Positions 6,820 to 14,409 of a DNA stretch of 23,492 nucleotides are shown in pieces. The stretch covers positions 1-23,492 of the forward strand of contig JAZBOY010000037.1 of NCBI GenBank assembly GCA_036351375.1, read 5' to 3'. The notes under the pieces were generated by a model that ran no database searches, had not been told where the DNA came from, and saw only the letters and a program-made list of their open reading frames with translations. The position numbers were made by a program, and so were the translations under genes. This DNA comes from JANQIO01 sp036351375. Lineage in GTDB: Bacteria > Pseudomonadota > Gammaproteobacteria > Pseudomonadales > Halieaceae. The stretch's first letter is position 1. The number at the start of each line of letters is the position of its first letter.

Positions 6820-8889
6820 ATGTCTGATCTAGATATCCCGCTCAAGAATATCTCTCAAGACCTATTAGAGAGAGACAGATTCGTTGAGCGATTGACTGCA
6901 GCACTCCTTACTAAAGACAAACAACGCGCCAGCGGGACTGTTATTGGCTTGAATGGAGCTTGGGGAAGCGGGAAATCCTCTATCCTAAATTTCGTAGATC
7001 AAAATTTGCCAAACAGCGCTATTGTCGTGAGGTTCAACCCTTGGTTGATAAGCGATAGGGATGACTTGATAGCTCACTTCTTCTCGGAGCTCATAAGTGC
7101 ATTGAATAGAACCAGGGAGGGCCGAACTAGCTTCGATCTTCTAGATATGTTGCCGAAGTATGCAGCACTTTTAGCACCCGCAACAGATGCAATCACTGGT
7201 GGGTGGTCAGAACTGATACGCGGTCCCCTTGCAGTTCTCGCAGGCCATATTTCTAAAGGAGCAAGTTTAAGCTCACTCTACAATCGGATCTCACGCGAGC
7301 TCTCATTAATCAAGTTCCCAATTGTTGTTCTTATTGACGAGCTTGACAGGGTGGAAGATAGAGAAGTGCGAGCGGTAGCTCAGCTGGTAAAGGCGGTAGC
7401 AGCGTTTCCAAACGTTTCGTATCTTGTTGCTTATGACTGGCATAGGGTTACAGAGGCTTTAGGAAGTGACCACAAGGCGGACACCAATCGCGGCCAAGCG
7501 TATCTGGAAAAAATTGTGCAGTTCCAAGTTGACATGCCCCGCATTCACAAACAGAAGATCACTGAAATTTTTAGTCTTGAACTCTCGCAGATATTAGCTG
7601 ACGGGAGCGAGTCAACCTTACAGGTACATGAGAAACGATATATCGAACTCGTCGATTATTGCATTCCTGACCTAATCTCAACACCAAGGGATATAAAGAA
7701 GACCTTGGGTTCATATCGCGCTTTGCTAGGCTTAATGGAAGGCGATATCGATCAAATCGACCTGCTGGCATATTGCATCCTTTCGGAGAAAGCTCCATTA
7801 GTGATTAGCAACCTCAAGAATAATCTGCCCTATTTCACAGATCTGGGCGGGACTGCCAGAAATTTCCAGATCGGATTTGAAACTGATACCTATGAGGAGA
7901 AGGACTACTTCGCACTATTAGTACCGGAGCTCGAGAGGTATGCAAAGTTTGCTGTAGAAAATGTGTTGCGCCTTCTTTTCCCGATCATTTCAGGAGGAGG
8001 TCAAGCGACTGGCACCTCCTTTCCATTGTCCACCCGAAGAGGCTTAGGTTTGGTTACCGGTATGGGCCTGCCCGCTGGCGAGATTAGCAGGCGGGAAATT
8101 AGTGCGTTTGTGGAATGCCCCTATGAGGAAAAGCTATCAAAACTATTGGAGATTGAGGCGCAGCACAAGGTCGAACCGTTTTTCGACACAGTGGATGACC
8201 TTTATCGAAGCCTAACTCCAGAACAAGCGAGAGACTTCTGGCTAGCATCGGCGGAGTTTCTATGTAACACCGATAGCAAACCTGGGGGTGGCTACAATTT
8301 TCGCTATAACCTCACCGTAGATCTTCACACCATGTTTCGGGCGAGAGCTTTGAACAGTAGGCAGCAGGGCTATCCGATAGCAAGTTTGATATTCGGGATG
8401 ATAGACAAAGGGGATGCATCCCTTACAGGCGCAATACTTCGCGACGAGGTTCTGGGACACCCCTTGTTTAGTTCTTCGTTGGCTGATGATAGGAAGCCGC
8501 TGATGAAGCTAAGCGATGCGAAAGATGTAACGAGGCATGCCCTCGATACTTTCCGAGATAGCTTTGAATCCGGTGAGCTCTATTCAAGTCTATGGTCTCC
8601 TCAGATACTTTTTATCTATTTCGAGGAGATGAAATTGGGTGGCCAGCCAAGTGGCTTTAAGCAAATTACATCTCAACACCTTAGTTCAGAAAAAACTGTA
8701 CTCTTGCTGTGCACACTGCTTTTTCGACCTGGCCATGTAGTTAGCAGAGATGTCATTACGGAAATGTATGACATTAAAAAGTTTGCTATTGAATGCTCCG
8801 ATCTGCTGGATACGCTGGCACACACCTCAACGGAAAGTTATGAGTACAGAAGTGTGTCACATGCTCTCTCAGTCCTTGGTAGTTCATAG
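6820..8889 (+). CDS. KAP-family P-loop NTPase
   Basis: The 689-residue protein has the KAP NTPase domain (PF07693-like) in its first half. Walker A is G46-A-W-G-S-G-K52-S53, followed by V-R-F-N-P-W-L at 70-76, a signature of the family. Walker B is V-V-L-I-D173-E174-L-D-R, and V-A-Y-D-W-H-R-V downstream fits the sensor region. Many KAP proteins carry TM helices inserted in this domain; here only weakly hydrophobic stretches (about 112-145) are present. The second half is helical and unrecognised. KAP proteins include PifA of plasmid F, which causes phage T7 exclusion, and other island-borne NTPases, so a defence role is plausible but unproven. AGGGA upstream supports ATG 6820. Its AT-rich codon use matches the AlbA_2 gene and differs from the flanking GC-rich genes. 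Confidence 0.9.
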   Translation: MSDLDIPLKNISQDLLERDRFVERLTAALLTKDKQRASGTVIGLNGAWGSGKSSILNFVDQNLPNSAIVVRFNPWLISDRDDLIAHFFSELISALNRTREGRTSFDLLDMLPKYAALLAPATDAITGGWSELIRGPLAVLAGHISKGASLSSLYNRISRELSLIKFPIVVLIDELDRVEDREVRAVAQLVKAVAAFPNVSYLVAYDWHRVTEALGSDHKADTNRGQAYLEKIVQFQVDMPRIHKQKITEIFSLELSQILADGSESTLQVHEKRYIELVDYCIPDLISTPRDIKKTLGSYRALLGLMEGDIDQIDLLAYCILSEKAPLVISNLKNNLPYFTDLGGTARNFQIGFETDTYEEKDYFALLVPELERYAKFAVENVLRLLFPIISGGGQATGTSFPLSTRRGLGLVTGMGLPAGEISRREISAFVECPYEEKLSKLLEIEAQHKVEPFFDTVDDLYRSLTPEQARDFWLASAEFLCNTDSKPGGGYNFRYNLTVDLHTMFRARALNSRQQGYPIASLIFGMIDKGDASLTGAILRDEVLGHPLFSSSLADDRKPLMKLSDAKDVTRHALDTFRDSFESGELYSSLWSPQILFIYFEEMKLGGQPSGFKQITSQHLSSEKTVLLLCTLLFRPGHVVSRDVITEMYDIKKFAIECSDLLDTLAHTSTESYEYRSVSHALSVLGSS

Positions 8890-9361
8890 AGTACAACATG
8901 GCAGTGAGCGCCCCGCGATGTAGCATGAGCAAAGGGAGCAGTTGCTGAGTTCAAAATAGCCGATTTAGTAGAGGTAGCGCGCCACGCTCTTCGTACGCAG
9001 TGAAAGATTTGCGATGGCACTAACGCAAGAGATGTATTGAGTCATGAGTCGGTTCTTTCGGGAACACTGAGCCGGAGCATCCCAAGGCTTAATTCAGGAG
9101 ATACTAGACAAAGCACATACCCATGAGCTTCAGATAGAGAATAGGAGTCTCGGAGGTATTCCAAGCTTTCTCTGGCTTGGAGTTGACAAATTTAAAGTTG
9201 AGCTAGAAGAAAGCGACGCTTAGGAACAACTTCTGGAACTCAGCCATATAGAGATTTGCTTTCCAACTTGTACTGCTTCAGATGACTAAAGTATTCCAAG
9301 AGATTGCTGTGCCAATTCGGAGCCTGAGACCTGAACCAGCCTCCAGACTCTCCGGTGGCGC
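8890..9361. other. Gap with decayed coding remnants at the right side of the island
   Basis: No intact gene is visible in 472 bases. Plus-strand fragments read like parts of a broken gene. One frame gives A-V-A-E-F-K-I-A-D-L-V-E-V-A-R-H-A-L-R-T-Q before a stop near 9003. Another is open from 9071 to a TAG at 9221-9223 without a start codon and includes S-L-G-G-I-P-S-F-L-W-L-G-V-D-K-F-K-V-E-L. A frame change between them would be needed to join them. No motif, terminator or repeat was recognised. Confidence 0.4.
9071..9223 (+). pseudogene. Possible C-terminal remnant of a degraded gene
   Basis: The frame is open for 50 codons between TGA 9068-9070 and TAG 9221-9223 and has no ATG or GTG near its beginning. 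Its second half (about 9119-9220) has protein-like composition with G-G-I-P-S-F-L-W-L-G-V-D-K-F and an acidic end. It follows the KAP gene on the same strand after 180 bases, so it may be the relic of a third gene of that module. There is no recognised family, and the call rests on composition alone. Confidence 0.25.
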
Positions 9362-9775
9362 TTATGGAGGTGGAAACGCGTAGACTTTTATTATCAACAG
9401 TGTTGCCGCGAGTATCACGCCGATCACCAAAGCCAATTGAGGCACACGCTCGGAGATTGTTTAGAGCCTGTGCCATTTATTCTCCAACTCCTTTGAACTA
9501 TTGAAGCGAGTTTCATCAAGCAGCACGGCACGATAGTAACTCCATTGCGCGTCTGCATATGAGTTGAATACGCCTGCACCAACAGATAGCGCCAGAAAGC
9601 AACCGGCCAGAATGATGAGCATTTTCTCCAGGTCATCTGCTGCGAAACCGTCACTGGTGACGAGGACGAACAGGCCGGCGATACCTGCGGCAGAATGATT
9701 CATCGCTCTTCCACGAGCCTCAAACGAGGACTTTGCCGCACGGTCGTGATAGTAGTTGGGCGACTGGTCGACCAT
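9362..9775 (-). pseudogene. Small membrane protein gene interrupted by an in-frame TAA
   Basis: From ATG 9775 (ribosome binding site GGAGAGG upstream) the frame encodes 104 residues to a TAA at 9461-9463. They include two hydrophobic segments (about 29-42 and 52-68) and a Trp/Tyr-rich stretch F-N-S-Y-A-D-A-Q-W-S-Y-Y-R-A. Read past the TAA, the same frame continues for 32 codons to TAA 9362-9364 and encodes an obvious TM helix (P-Q-L-A-L-V-I-G-V-I-L-A-A-T-L-L-I-I-K-V). A single substitution to TAA in a three-helix membrane protein gene explains this best; a sequencing error or a real shortened product are alternatives. The family is unknown; the layout recalls SLATT-like small membrane proteins. 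The next gene on this strand, the SCO gene, begins 83 bases away after the mto locus. Confidence 0.6.
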
Positions 9776-9858
9776 ATCATCCTCTCCTATCCGGGCGCCT
9801 TCCTGAGAGCACAGGACGAGCGCTACCTTGCTGGCTGGTGAGCCGCCTCTAGAACATC

Positions 9859-10527
9859 CTATTCCAGGGCGACCGTTTCGAAGTCTTGCTCCACAGTATC
9901 CACGTGCAAAAACCCCGCCGAATAAATATTCCTGATCTTCTTGTCCCGATCGATCAAATACACCCGCAACACATGGCTCATACTCCCTGAGTAGCTGCCA
10001 TCCTCGCTGTAGTACTTCGCCCGAAACTGCCCATAACCATCCAGGATCGGCTGCAGGTCTTCCTCTGATTTTGTGGTGAGGAAGCGCCAGTCAAAATCCT
10101 TGCGTTTGAAGTGGTGGGAGTACTGCATCATTGCGTCGGGGGTATCGAGTTCGGGGTCGAAGCTCAGACTGATCAGGGTGACCTGGTCTCTGAGTTGCTC
10201 GTCTTCCACGAGCTTTGCTTGAACCTGCTTCATGACGTAGCTGGCCAGCGGGCAGCCGTTCACGTCGGGGCAGTGGGTGTAGATGAAACCCATCAGCACC
10301 AGCTGGCCGTCCATGATTTCGTGGAGGGTGGTCTCATTGCCGTGGCGGTCGATCACCTTGCCGTCGATGGCATCGCCCAGTACGGGCAGTGTGTAGGTGC
10401 CGGGGGCGGGTGGATCGTATTCCAGTTCGCCGTAGCCGGGGGCGAGGATGACGGTCTCCGCCGTCACCCCGGTGGCGAGCAGGGTGAACAGGGTTGAGAA
10501 GGCGATGGTCCTTATCGCCGTGTGCAT
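9859..10527 (-). CDS. SCO1/SenC-family copper chaperone-like protein of the methanethiol oxidase locus
   Basis: SCO proteins are thioredoxin-fold periplasmic copper carriers or thiol reductases. The 222-residue product has a signal peptide (about residues 1-23, ending V-T-A), then the thioredoxin-like domain with the metal site C86-P-D-V-N-G-C92-P and the distal H185 in M-S-H-V-L-R-V-Y-L-I-D. The canonical SCO motif is CxxxC; here two extra residues give C-x5-C, so metal geometry may differ. ATG 10527 is chosen: GAGG lies a few bases upstream and the signal peptide starts there, whereas longer in-frame starts reach into mtoX. It begins 13 bases after the mtoX stop, so the two are co-transcribed. 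Known bacterial mtoX loci carry an SCO gene, presumably to load copper into the enzyme. Confidence 0.92.
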   Translation of the reverse strand: MHTAIRTIAFSTLFTLLATGVTAETVILAPGYGELEYDPPAPGTYTLPVLGDAIDGKVIDRHGNETTLHEIMDGQLVLMGFIYTHCPDVNGCPLASYVMKQVQAKLVEDEQLRDQVTLISLSFDPELDTPDAMMQYSHHFKRKDFDWRFLTTKSEEDLQPILDGYGQFRAKYYSEDGSYSGSMSHVLRVYLIDRDKKIRNIYSAGFLHVDTVEQDFETVALE

Positions 10528-10540
10528 CGCATTACCTCGT

Positions 10541-11863
10541 TTAGCGCTGGGCGACCTTCGCCTGGTTCCCATAAAGCGCATAGGCGCCAAAGCGCATCTG
10601 GTGGGGCGCGCCGAGCTTCTCGGCGATGAAGTCGATGGCGATGGTTTGCTTCAGCTCCTTGCCGTCCCAGTCGTACACCTTCAGGTACTGCAGGTCGGGC
10701 CCCTTGGGCTCCTGCTTGTCCCAGTTGGCGAGCAGCGAGGAGGTGTAATACACCCGCTCGCCGTCCCAGCTCTGGCTTACCATGTTCACCTGGGTGCCAA
10801 TCTTCTTCTCGTAGATCTGCTTGGCATTAAAAGGGTCGCTGATGTCGTAGAGCCGGGTCATGCCGTCGTTCCAGGTATTCACCCACAGCCGCGTGTCGTT
10901 GTTGGCGATGGAGATATCCACCGGCAGGGGAATCTTGCTGGCATCACCAATGTCACCCACCGCCTTTGCCTGCCACTCGCGGTTGTCATCCAGGTACACC
11001 AGCCACACTTTTGAAGTAAGCGCAGTGGAGGTGAAGCAGTAGTTGTGCTCCGGGTTCCAGGCGCAGCGAATCTCCAGCGGCGCGCCGGGCACGTCCAGCA
11101 CCTTGCGGGGCTGGCGGGCGTGCAGGTCCCAGGCCACCATGGTGTTGCCGAAGGCGGCCATGGCCTTGGGGTCAGCCATCATTGCGCCCATGTTCATCAT
11201 GTAGTTGTTCCAGCCGGTGAACGACGAGGTGAGCATCAGGTTCAGCCGCGGCAGCACCCGCACGTCGTAGCCGTAGCCGTCGGCAAACTGGCCGGCCTTC
11301 TCGGCGCCCTGCAGGTTGTCGGCGGTGGGCATCCAGTAGGTGGCGATGTAGTCACCGGCGTTGGTGTATTCCACCAGCGCGGTGCGGCCGCCGTGGTCGC
11401 GGTTGTTGCTCAAGCCGGTCAGCATCATGCGCCCGGGCAGGGCGTAGTTGGTGTGGGGGCCCACCACGCCGCCGCTCTTCTCGACGAAGTCGTCAATCAC
11501 CTTGTGCAGGCTCGGCTTGCCGGGGTCGGTGTGCACATCGAAGATGAAGATCTTGCTGGTATCGAGGCCACTGGCCCACAGGTAGCGGCGGTCATCGGAG
11601 AGGCCGGTGTGGTGGGCCTCGTTGCGGCCACCTACCGACAGGCTTGCTACCACCTTGCCGTAGTTTTCCGATGCCGGGTTTACATCCACGGTGACCAGCT
11701 TGTCCTGCTCGTCACCTACCCCGGGTACGCCCAGGGTCCATACGTACACGTAGTCTTCCTGGCCGATAATCTTGGCCATGTAGGGCGACATGCAGGTTTC
11801 ATCGGCGTGGGCGGTGGTGACGAACACCAGCCAGGCCAGGCACAACAGGCGCAAGGTTCGCAT
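10541..11863 (-). CDS. mtoX: Methanethiol oxidase, SBP56/selenium-binding protein family
   Basis: MTO oxidises methanethiol to formaldehyde, hydrogen sulfide and hydrogen peroxide. The 440-residue protein has a signal peptide (M1-A20, cut after A-H-A) consistent with periplasmic action, and the length fits bacterial SBP56 enzymes. Family motifs include N-E-A-H84-H85-T-G, G-P-H137-T-N-Y and, near the end, A-P-H421-Q-M-R-F-G; such histidines are candidates for the copper site. AGGAGG six bases before ATG 11863 gives a strong start. The SCO gene follows after 13 bases, and a MauG-like gene starts 50 bases away on the other strand. This gene set matches described mtoX clusters and favours MTO over an unspecific selenium-binding protein. 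The source of methanethiol (for example DMSP demethiolation) is not encoded in this window. Confidence 0.92.
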   Translation of the reverse strand: MRTLRLLCLAWLVFVTTAHADETCMSPYMAKIIGQEDYVYVWTLGVPGVGDEQDKLVTVDVNPASENYGKVVASLSVGGRNEAHHTGLSDDRRYLWASGLDTSKIFIFDVHTDPGKPSLHKVIDDFVEKSGGVVGPHTNYALPGRMMLTGLSNNRDHGGRTALVEYTNAGDYIATYWMPTADNLQGAEKAGQFADGYGYDVRVLPRLNLMLTSSFTGWNNYMMNMGAMMADPKAMAAFGNTMVAWDLHARQPRKVLDVPGAPLEIRCAWNPEHNYCFTSTALTSKVWLVYLDDNREWQAKAVGDIGDASKIPLPVDISIANNDTRLWVNTWNDGMTRLYDISDPFNAKQIYEKKIGTQVNMVSQSWDGERVYYTSSLLANWDKQEPKGPDLQYLKVYDWDGKELKQTIAIDFIAEKLGAPHQMRFGAYALYGNQAKVAQR

Positions 11864-11913
11864 GGCAAACCTCCTATAATCGGTGTTATGAACACAGCTT
11901 AGTCAGTCTGCCC
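11864..11913. promoter_or_regulatory. Short divergent intergenic region between mtoX and the MauG-like gene
   Basis: Only 50 bases separate the two start codons. They contain the AGGAGG ribosome binding site of mtoX (minus strand) and the four-codon frame ATG-AAC-ACA-GCT-TAG on the plus strand. At least one promoter must overlap coding sequence of the opposite gene. I could not assign -10/-35 boxes or an operator with confidence. Confidence 0.4.
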
Positions 11914-13095
11914 GTGCCCGCAAGCCGAATCCCACTCCCCGGCCTGGTCCTGGCCCTGTTATTTACCAGCACCGCCGGGGCCCAGAATCATGAAAACTCC
12001 CGCGCCATCGAGGCGGTGGGCGGGCAGCGCGCTGCCCTGCTGGCCCGCGCCAGCCGGCCCATGCTGGGCCTGCCGCCGCTGCCGGTGCCCGCGGCCAACC
12101 CGCTCACTGAAGAAAAAATCGCCCTGGGCCGCAAGCTGTTCTTTGACCGCAGGCTGTCTTTCAACCGCACCCTGAGCTGTGCGATGTGCCACGTGCCCGA
12201 ACAGGGCTTTGCCCAGGTGGAGCTGAAAACCCCGGTGGGCATCGAGGGCCGCTTCGTGAAGCGCAATGCCCCCACCCTGCTGAACGTGGGCTATCGGCAG
12301 CACCTGTTTCATGACGGGCGCGAGCAGAGCCTGGAGCACCAGGTGTGGCAGCCACTGCTGAAATCCAATGAGATGGCCAACCCTTCCATTGGCTTTGTGC
12401 TGGAGACGATCCGCAACGCCGAAGGCTACAACGGGCTGTTTGAGGCCGCCTTCCCCACCGGCCTCACGCTGGAGGCTGTTGGCCAGGCCCTGGCCAGCTA
12501 CCAGCGGGTGCTGGTGGCCGGGGACTCGGACTTTGACCGGTGGTATTTCGGGAAGCAGGCAGAGGCGCTCTCGGAAGACGCCCAGCGCGGCTGGGTACTG
12601 TTCCAGACCACCGGCTGTGTGGGCTGCCACCAGGTGGATACCCAAACAGCGCAATTTACTGACGGCCAGTTTCACGACACCGGCATCGGCTATGCCCGCA
12701 GCATGGGCATTGGGCAAACCCCTGCCAGCGTGCGCCTGGCGCCGGGGGTGGAGGTGGTGCCGACGGTGAGTTTCGAGATGCCTGCTGTGAACGACCTTGG
12801 CCGGTACGAGGCCACAGGCCTGAGTAAAGACCGCTGGAAATACCGCACCCCCAGCCTGCGCAATGCGGCCCTCACCCCGCCCTACATGCATGACGGTTCA
12901 TTGCCGGACCTACGGGCGGTGGTGGAGTACTACGCTGCAGGTGGCGTGCCCCACGAGGGGCAGGACTCACGAATACAACCGCTGGAACTCACGGAGGATG
13001 ACAAGCGCGCGCTGGTGGTATTCATGCAGTCCCTCACCGGGCGGGATATTGACATCCTTGTCAGGGATGCACGATCGGAGGGAATTGGGAACTAG
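11914..13095 (+). CDS. MauG/cytochrome c peroxidase-family di-heme protein
   Basis: The 393-residue exported protein has two c-type heme sites, C89-A-M-C92-H93 and C235-V-G-C238-H239, and the family segments R-K-L-F-F-D-R-R-L-S near residue 73 and L-F-H-D-G-R near 131. MauG proteins carry out oxidative maturation of a partner enzyme; cytochrome c peroxidases reduce H2O2. Beside mtoX, either maturation of MTO or removal of its H2O2 product is possible; known mtoX operons contain a mauG gene. A hydrophobic signal peptide spans about residues 7-23. The start is taken as GTG 11914: no in-frame ATG exists upstream and the ribosome binding site is poor. A four-codon ATG frame (11888-11902) lies just before it. 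Unlike the single-operon arrangement, the gene is divergent from mtoX here. Confidence 0.9.
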   Translation: MPASRIPLPGLVLALLFTSTAGAQNHENSRAIEAVGGQRAALLARASRPMLGLPPLPVPAANPLTEEKIALGRKLFFDRRLSFNRTLSCAMCHVPEQGFAQVELKTPVGIEGRFVKRNAPTLLNVGYRQHLFHDGREQSLEHQVWQPLLKSNEMANPSIGFVLETIRNAEGYNGLFEAAFPTGLTLEAVGQALASYQRVLVAGDSDFDRWYFGKQAEALSEDAQRGWVLFQTTGCVGCHQVDTQTAQFTDGQFHDTGIGYARSMGIGQTPASVRLAPGVEVVPTVSFEMPAVNDLGRYEATGLSKDRWKYRTPSLRNAALTPPYMHDGSLPDLRAVVEYYAAGGVPHEGQDSRIQPLELTEDDKRALVVFMQSLTGRDIDILVRDARSEGIGN

Positions 13096-13166
13096 CGGCT
13101 TGGTCCCGCTCTTCGCTGTCTGCCGCCGAATTATTCGACGCTGCTTCAGGGCACCGGTCGCCGCGG

Positions 13167-13619
13167 CTATCTGGTCTTGGCGGCCCGCTCCAGAATCACC
13201 GCCCCTGGCCCCTCTTCGGCCAGTTTGTCGCCCTCGTTGTAGATGGGGCAGTTCATCATAGAAAGGCAGCCGCAGCCGATGCAGCCGGTGAAGGTATCGC
13301 GCAGGCGGGTGAGGTAGGCGATTTTTTCGTCCAGCACGCCGCGCCACTGTTTTGACAGGCGCTCCCAGTCTTTCTGGGTTGGGGTGCGCTCGTCGGGCAG
13401 GGTGGCCAGCGCCTCGCGAATCTGCTCGAGGCTGATGCCGACTTTTTGCGCGGCCTTGATCACGGCGATGCGGCGCATCACGTCGGCCTTGTAGCGGCGC
13501 TGGTTGCCGGCGTTGCGCCAGCTGCGAATCAGCCCCTTGTCTTCATAGAAGTGCAGCGTGGCCACGCTCACTCCGCTGCGTTGCGCCACCTTGCCCGGTG
13601 TCCAGCTGGCTTCCGGCAT
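13167..13619 (-). CDS. soxR: Redox-sensitive transcriptional activator SoxR
   Basis: SoxR is a MerR-family dimer whose [2Fe-2S] cluster is oxidised by redox-cycling compounds or NO, switching on its target promoter. The 150-residue product shows the MerR helix-turn-helix at residues 6-45 (V-A-Q-R-S-G-V-S, then H-F-Y-E-D-K-G-L-I), the dimerisation helix, and the SoxR-specific cluster motif C113-I-G-C116-G-C118-L-S-M-M-N-C124. Length and motif are canonical. It is transcribed away from the VOC gene, with a perfect SoxR operator in the 110-base gap. No soxS is present; in most bacteria outside enterics SoxR directly controls small detoxification or transport genes, and here the VOC run is the obvious target. 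Confidence 0.97.
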   Translation of the reverse strand: MPEASWTPGKVAQRSGVSVATLHFYEDKGLIRSWRNAGNQRRYKADVMRRIAVIKAAQKVGISLEQIREALATLPDERTPTQKDWERLSKQWRGVLDEKIAYLTRLRDTFTGCIGCGCLSMMNCPIYNEGDKLAEEGPGAVILERAAKTR

Positions 13620-13666
13620 TGCGATTTCTCCGCTCGGGTTTGCCGAAAATCTAGATCAAAAAGCGC

Positions 13667-13697
13667 TTTACCTCAAGTTAACTTGAGGTTTTAGACT
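13667..13697 (+). promoter_or_regulatory. SoxR operator within a 19-bp-spacer promoter for the VOC gene
   Basis: CCTCAAGTTAACTTGAGG at 13671-13688 is a perfect 18-bp palindrome with the classical SoxR box sequence. It lies between a -35-like TTTACC (13667-13672) and a -10-like TAGACT (13692-13697), separated by 19 bases. The overlong spacer is the hallmark of MerR-family-activated promoters. The promoter points to the gene starting at 13730. The soxR gene itself starts at 13619 on the other strand, so autoregulation through the same site is possible. Confidence 0.93.
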
Positions 13698-13729
13698 GCC
13701 CCGCAACTTCACTCACAGAGGCAAACCCC

Positions 13730-14149
13730 ATGGTGCAGCTCGAACATCTCAACCTTGTCGTAAACGACATCCCGAAAACCCTCGCCTTCTACCAGGCGGC
13801 CTTCCCCCACTGGCGGGTGCGTGAGGAAGGGGGCGGCGCCTGGAACGGCAAGCCCCGCCGCTGGCTGCACTTCGGTGACGATTACCACTACCTCACCTTC
13901 AACGACAACGGCGAGGGCGAAGCCCGCAACCTACGCGGCCACCAGCCCGGGCTGGCTCACATGGGCTTTGTGACGAATAGCCTGGGCGCAGTGATCGAGC
14001 GGCTGGCGGCCGCCGGCTTCGAAATCGACAAGGACGGCGCCGACGACCCCCACCGCCGCAACGTGTACTTCATTGACCCCAACGGCATCGAGGTGGAGTT
14101 TGTGGAGTACTCAAGCGACCTGCCAGCGCAGCGCAACCTGTCCAGTTGA
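13730..14149 (+). CDS. VOC-superfamily protein (glyoxalase/dioxygenase-like), SoxR-controlled
   Basis: The 139-residue protein has the two beta-alpha-beta-beta-beta modules of the vicinal oxygen chelate fold. It starts M-V-Q-L-E-H6-L-N-L-V-V-N-D, continues through F-Y-Q-A-A-F-P-H-W and H-M-G-F in the middle, and ends F-I-D-P-N-G-I-E-V-E-F-V-E. H6, the central His and the late Glu residues are the usual metal-ligand positions. The substrate is unknown; members include glyoxalase I, antibiotic-binding proteins and dioxygenases. As the first gene behind the SoxR promoter it probably detoxifies or sequesters a redox-active or electrophilic compound. It is followed after 10 bases by a small membrane peptide gene. 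Confidence 0.9.
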   Translation: MVQLEHLNLVVNDIPKTLAFYQAAFPHWRVREEGGGAWNGKPRRWLHFGDDYHYLTFNDNGEGEARNLRGHQPGLAHMGFVTNSLGAVIERLAAAGFEIDKDGADDPHRRNVYFIDPNGIEVEFVEYSSDLPAQRNLSS

Positions 14150-14159
14150 GGAGGCCTCC

Positions 14160-14321
14160 ATGCATACTTTCCTGTGGTTGACTATTGCCGGTGCCGCCCT
14201 CGCCATCGGCCTGGGCCTGGAGCCGCTGCTGGTGCTGCGCTACGCGGGCGCCGTAACGACATTTGAGCTGGCCCGGGAGATCGCTGCCTGCCCCGCCTGT
14301 GCCTTCAAGCTCAGCGCCTGA
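14160..14321 (+). CDS. 53-residue membrane peptide in the SoxR-controlled run
   Basis: GAGGAGG just after the VOC stop provides a strong ribosome binding site for ATG 14160. The 53-residue product has an N-terminal TM segment (about residues 4-20), a second moderately hydrophobic stretch, and a CxxC pair near the end (C-P-A-C). I do not recognise a family. The 10-base spacing to the VOC stop shows co-transcription. The C-P-A-C motif parallels the C-P-F-C of the following DsbB-like protein and suggests a thiol-redox or metal-related partner role, which is inference. Confidence 0.65.
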   Translation: MHTFLWLTIAGAALAIGLGLEPLLVLRYAGAVTTFELAREIAACPACAFKLSA

Positions 14322-14409
14322 CGTTAGTCACGCGACGACCAGCGTAAGGATTCCCGCCGGGCAGCGAATCCAGTAGCCTGTGGTTTCTACTTTGGGCACA
14401 GGACTCCCT

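Noticed and set aside
9240..9476. Minus-strand frame of 78 codons starting inside the end of the small membrane protein gene
   Set aside because: It competes with the in-frame TM helix read through the TAA, which is far more protein-like; the alternative frame shows no fold or motif.
11045..11902. Long plus-strand frame of 285 codons opposite mtoX
   Set aside because: Gly/His/Val-rich antisense shadow of the well-supported mtoX gene, as expected in GC-rich DNA.
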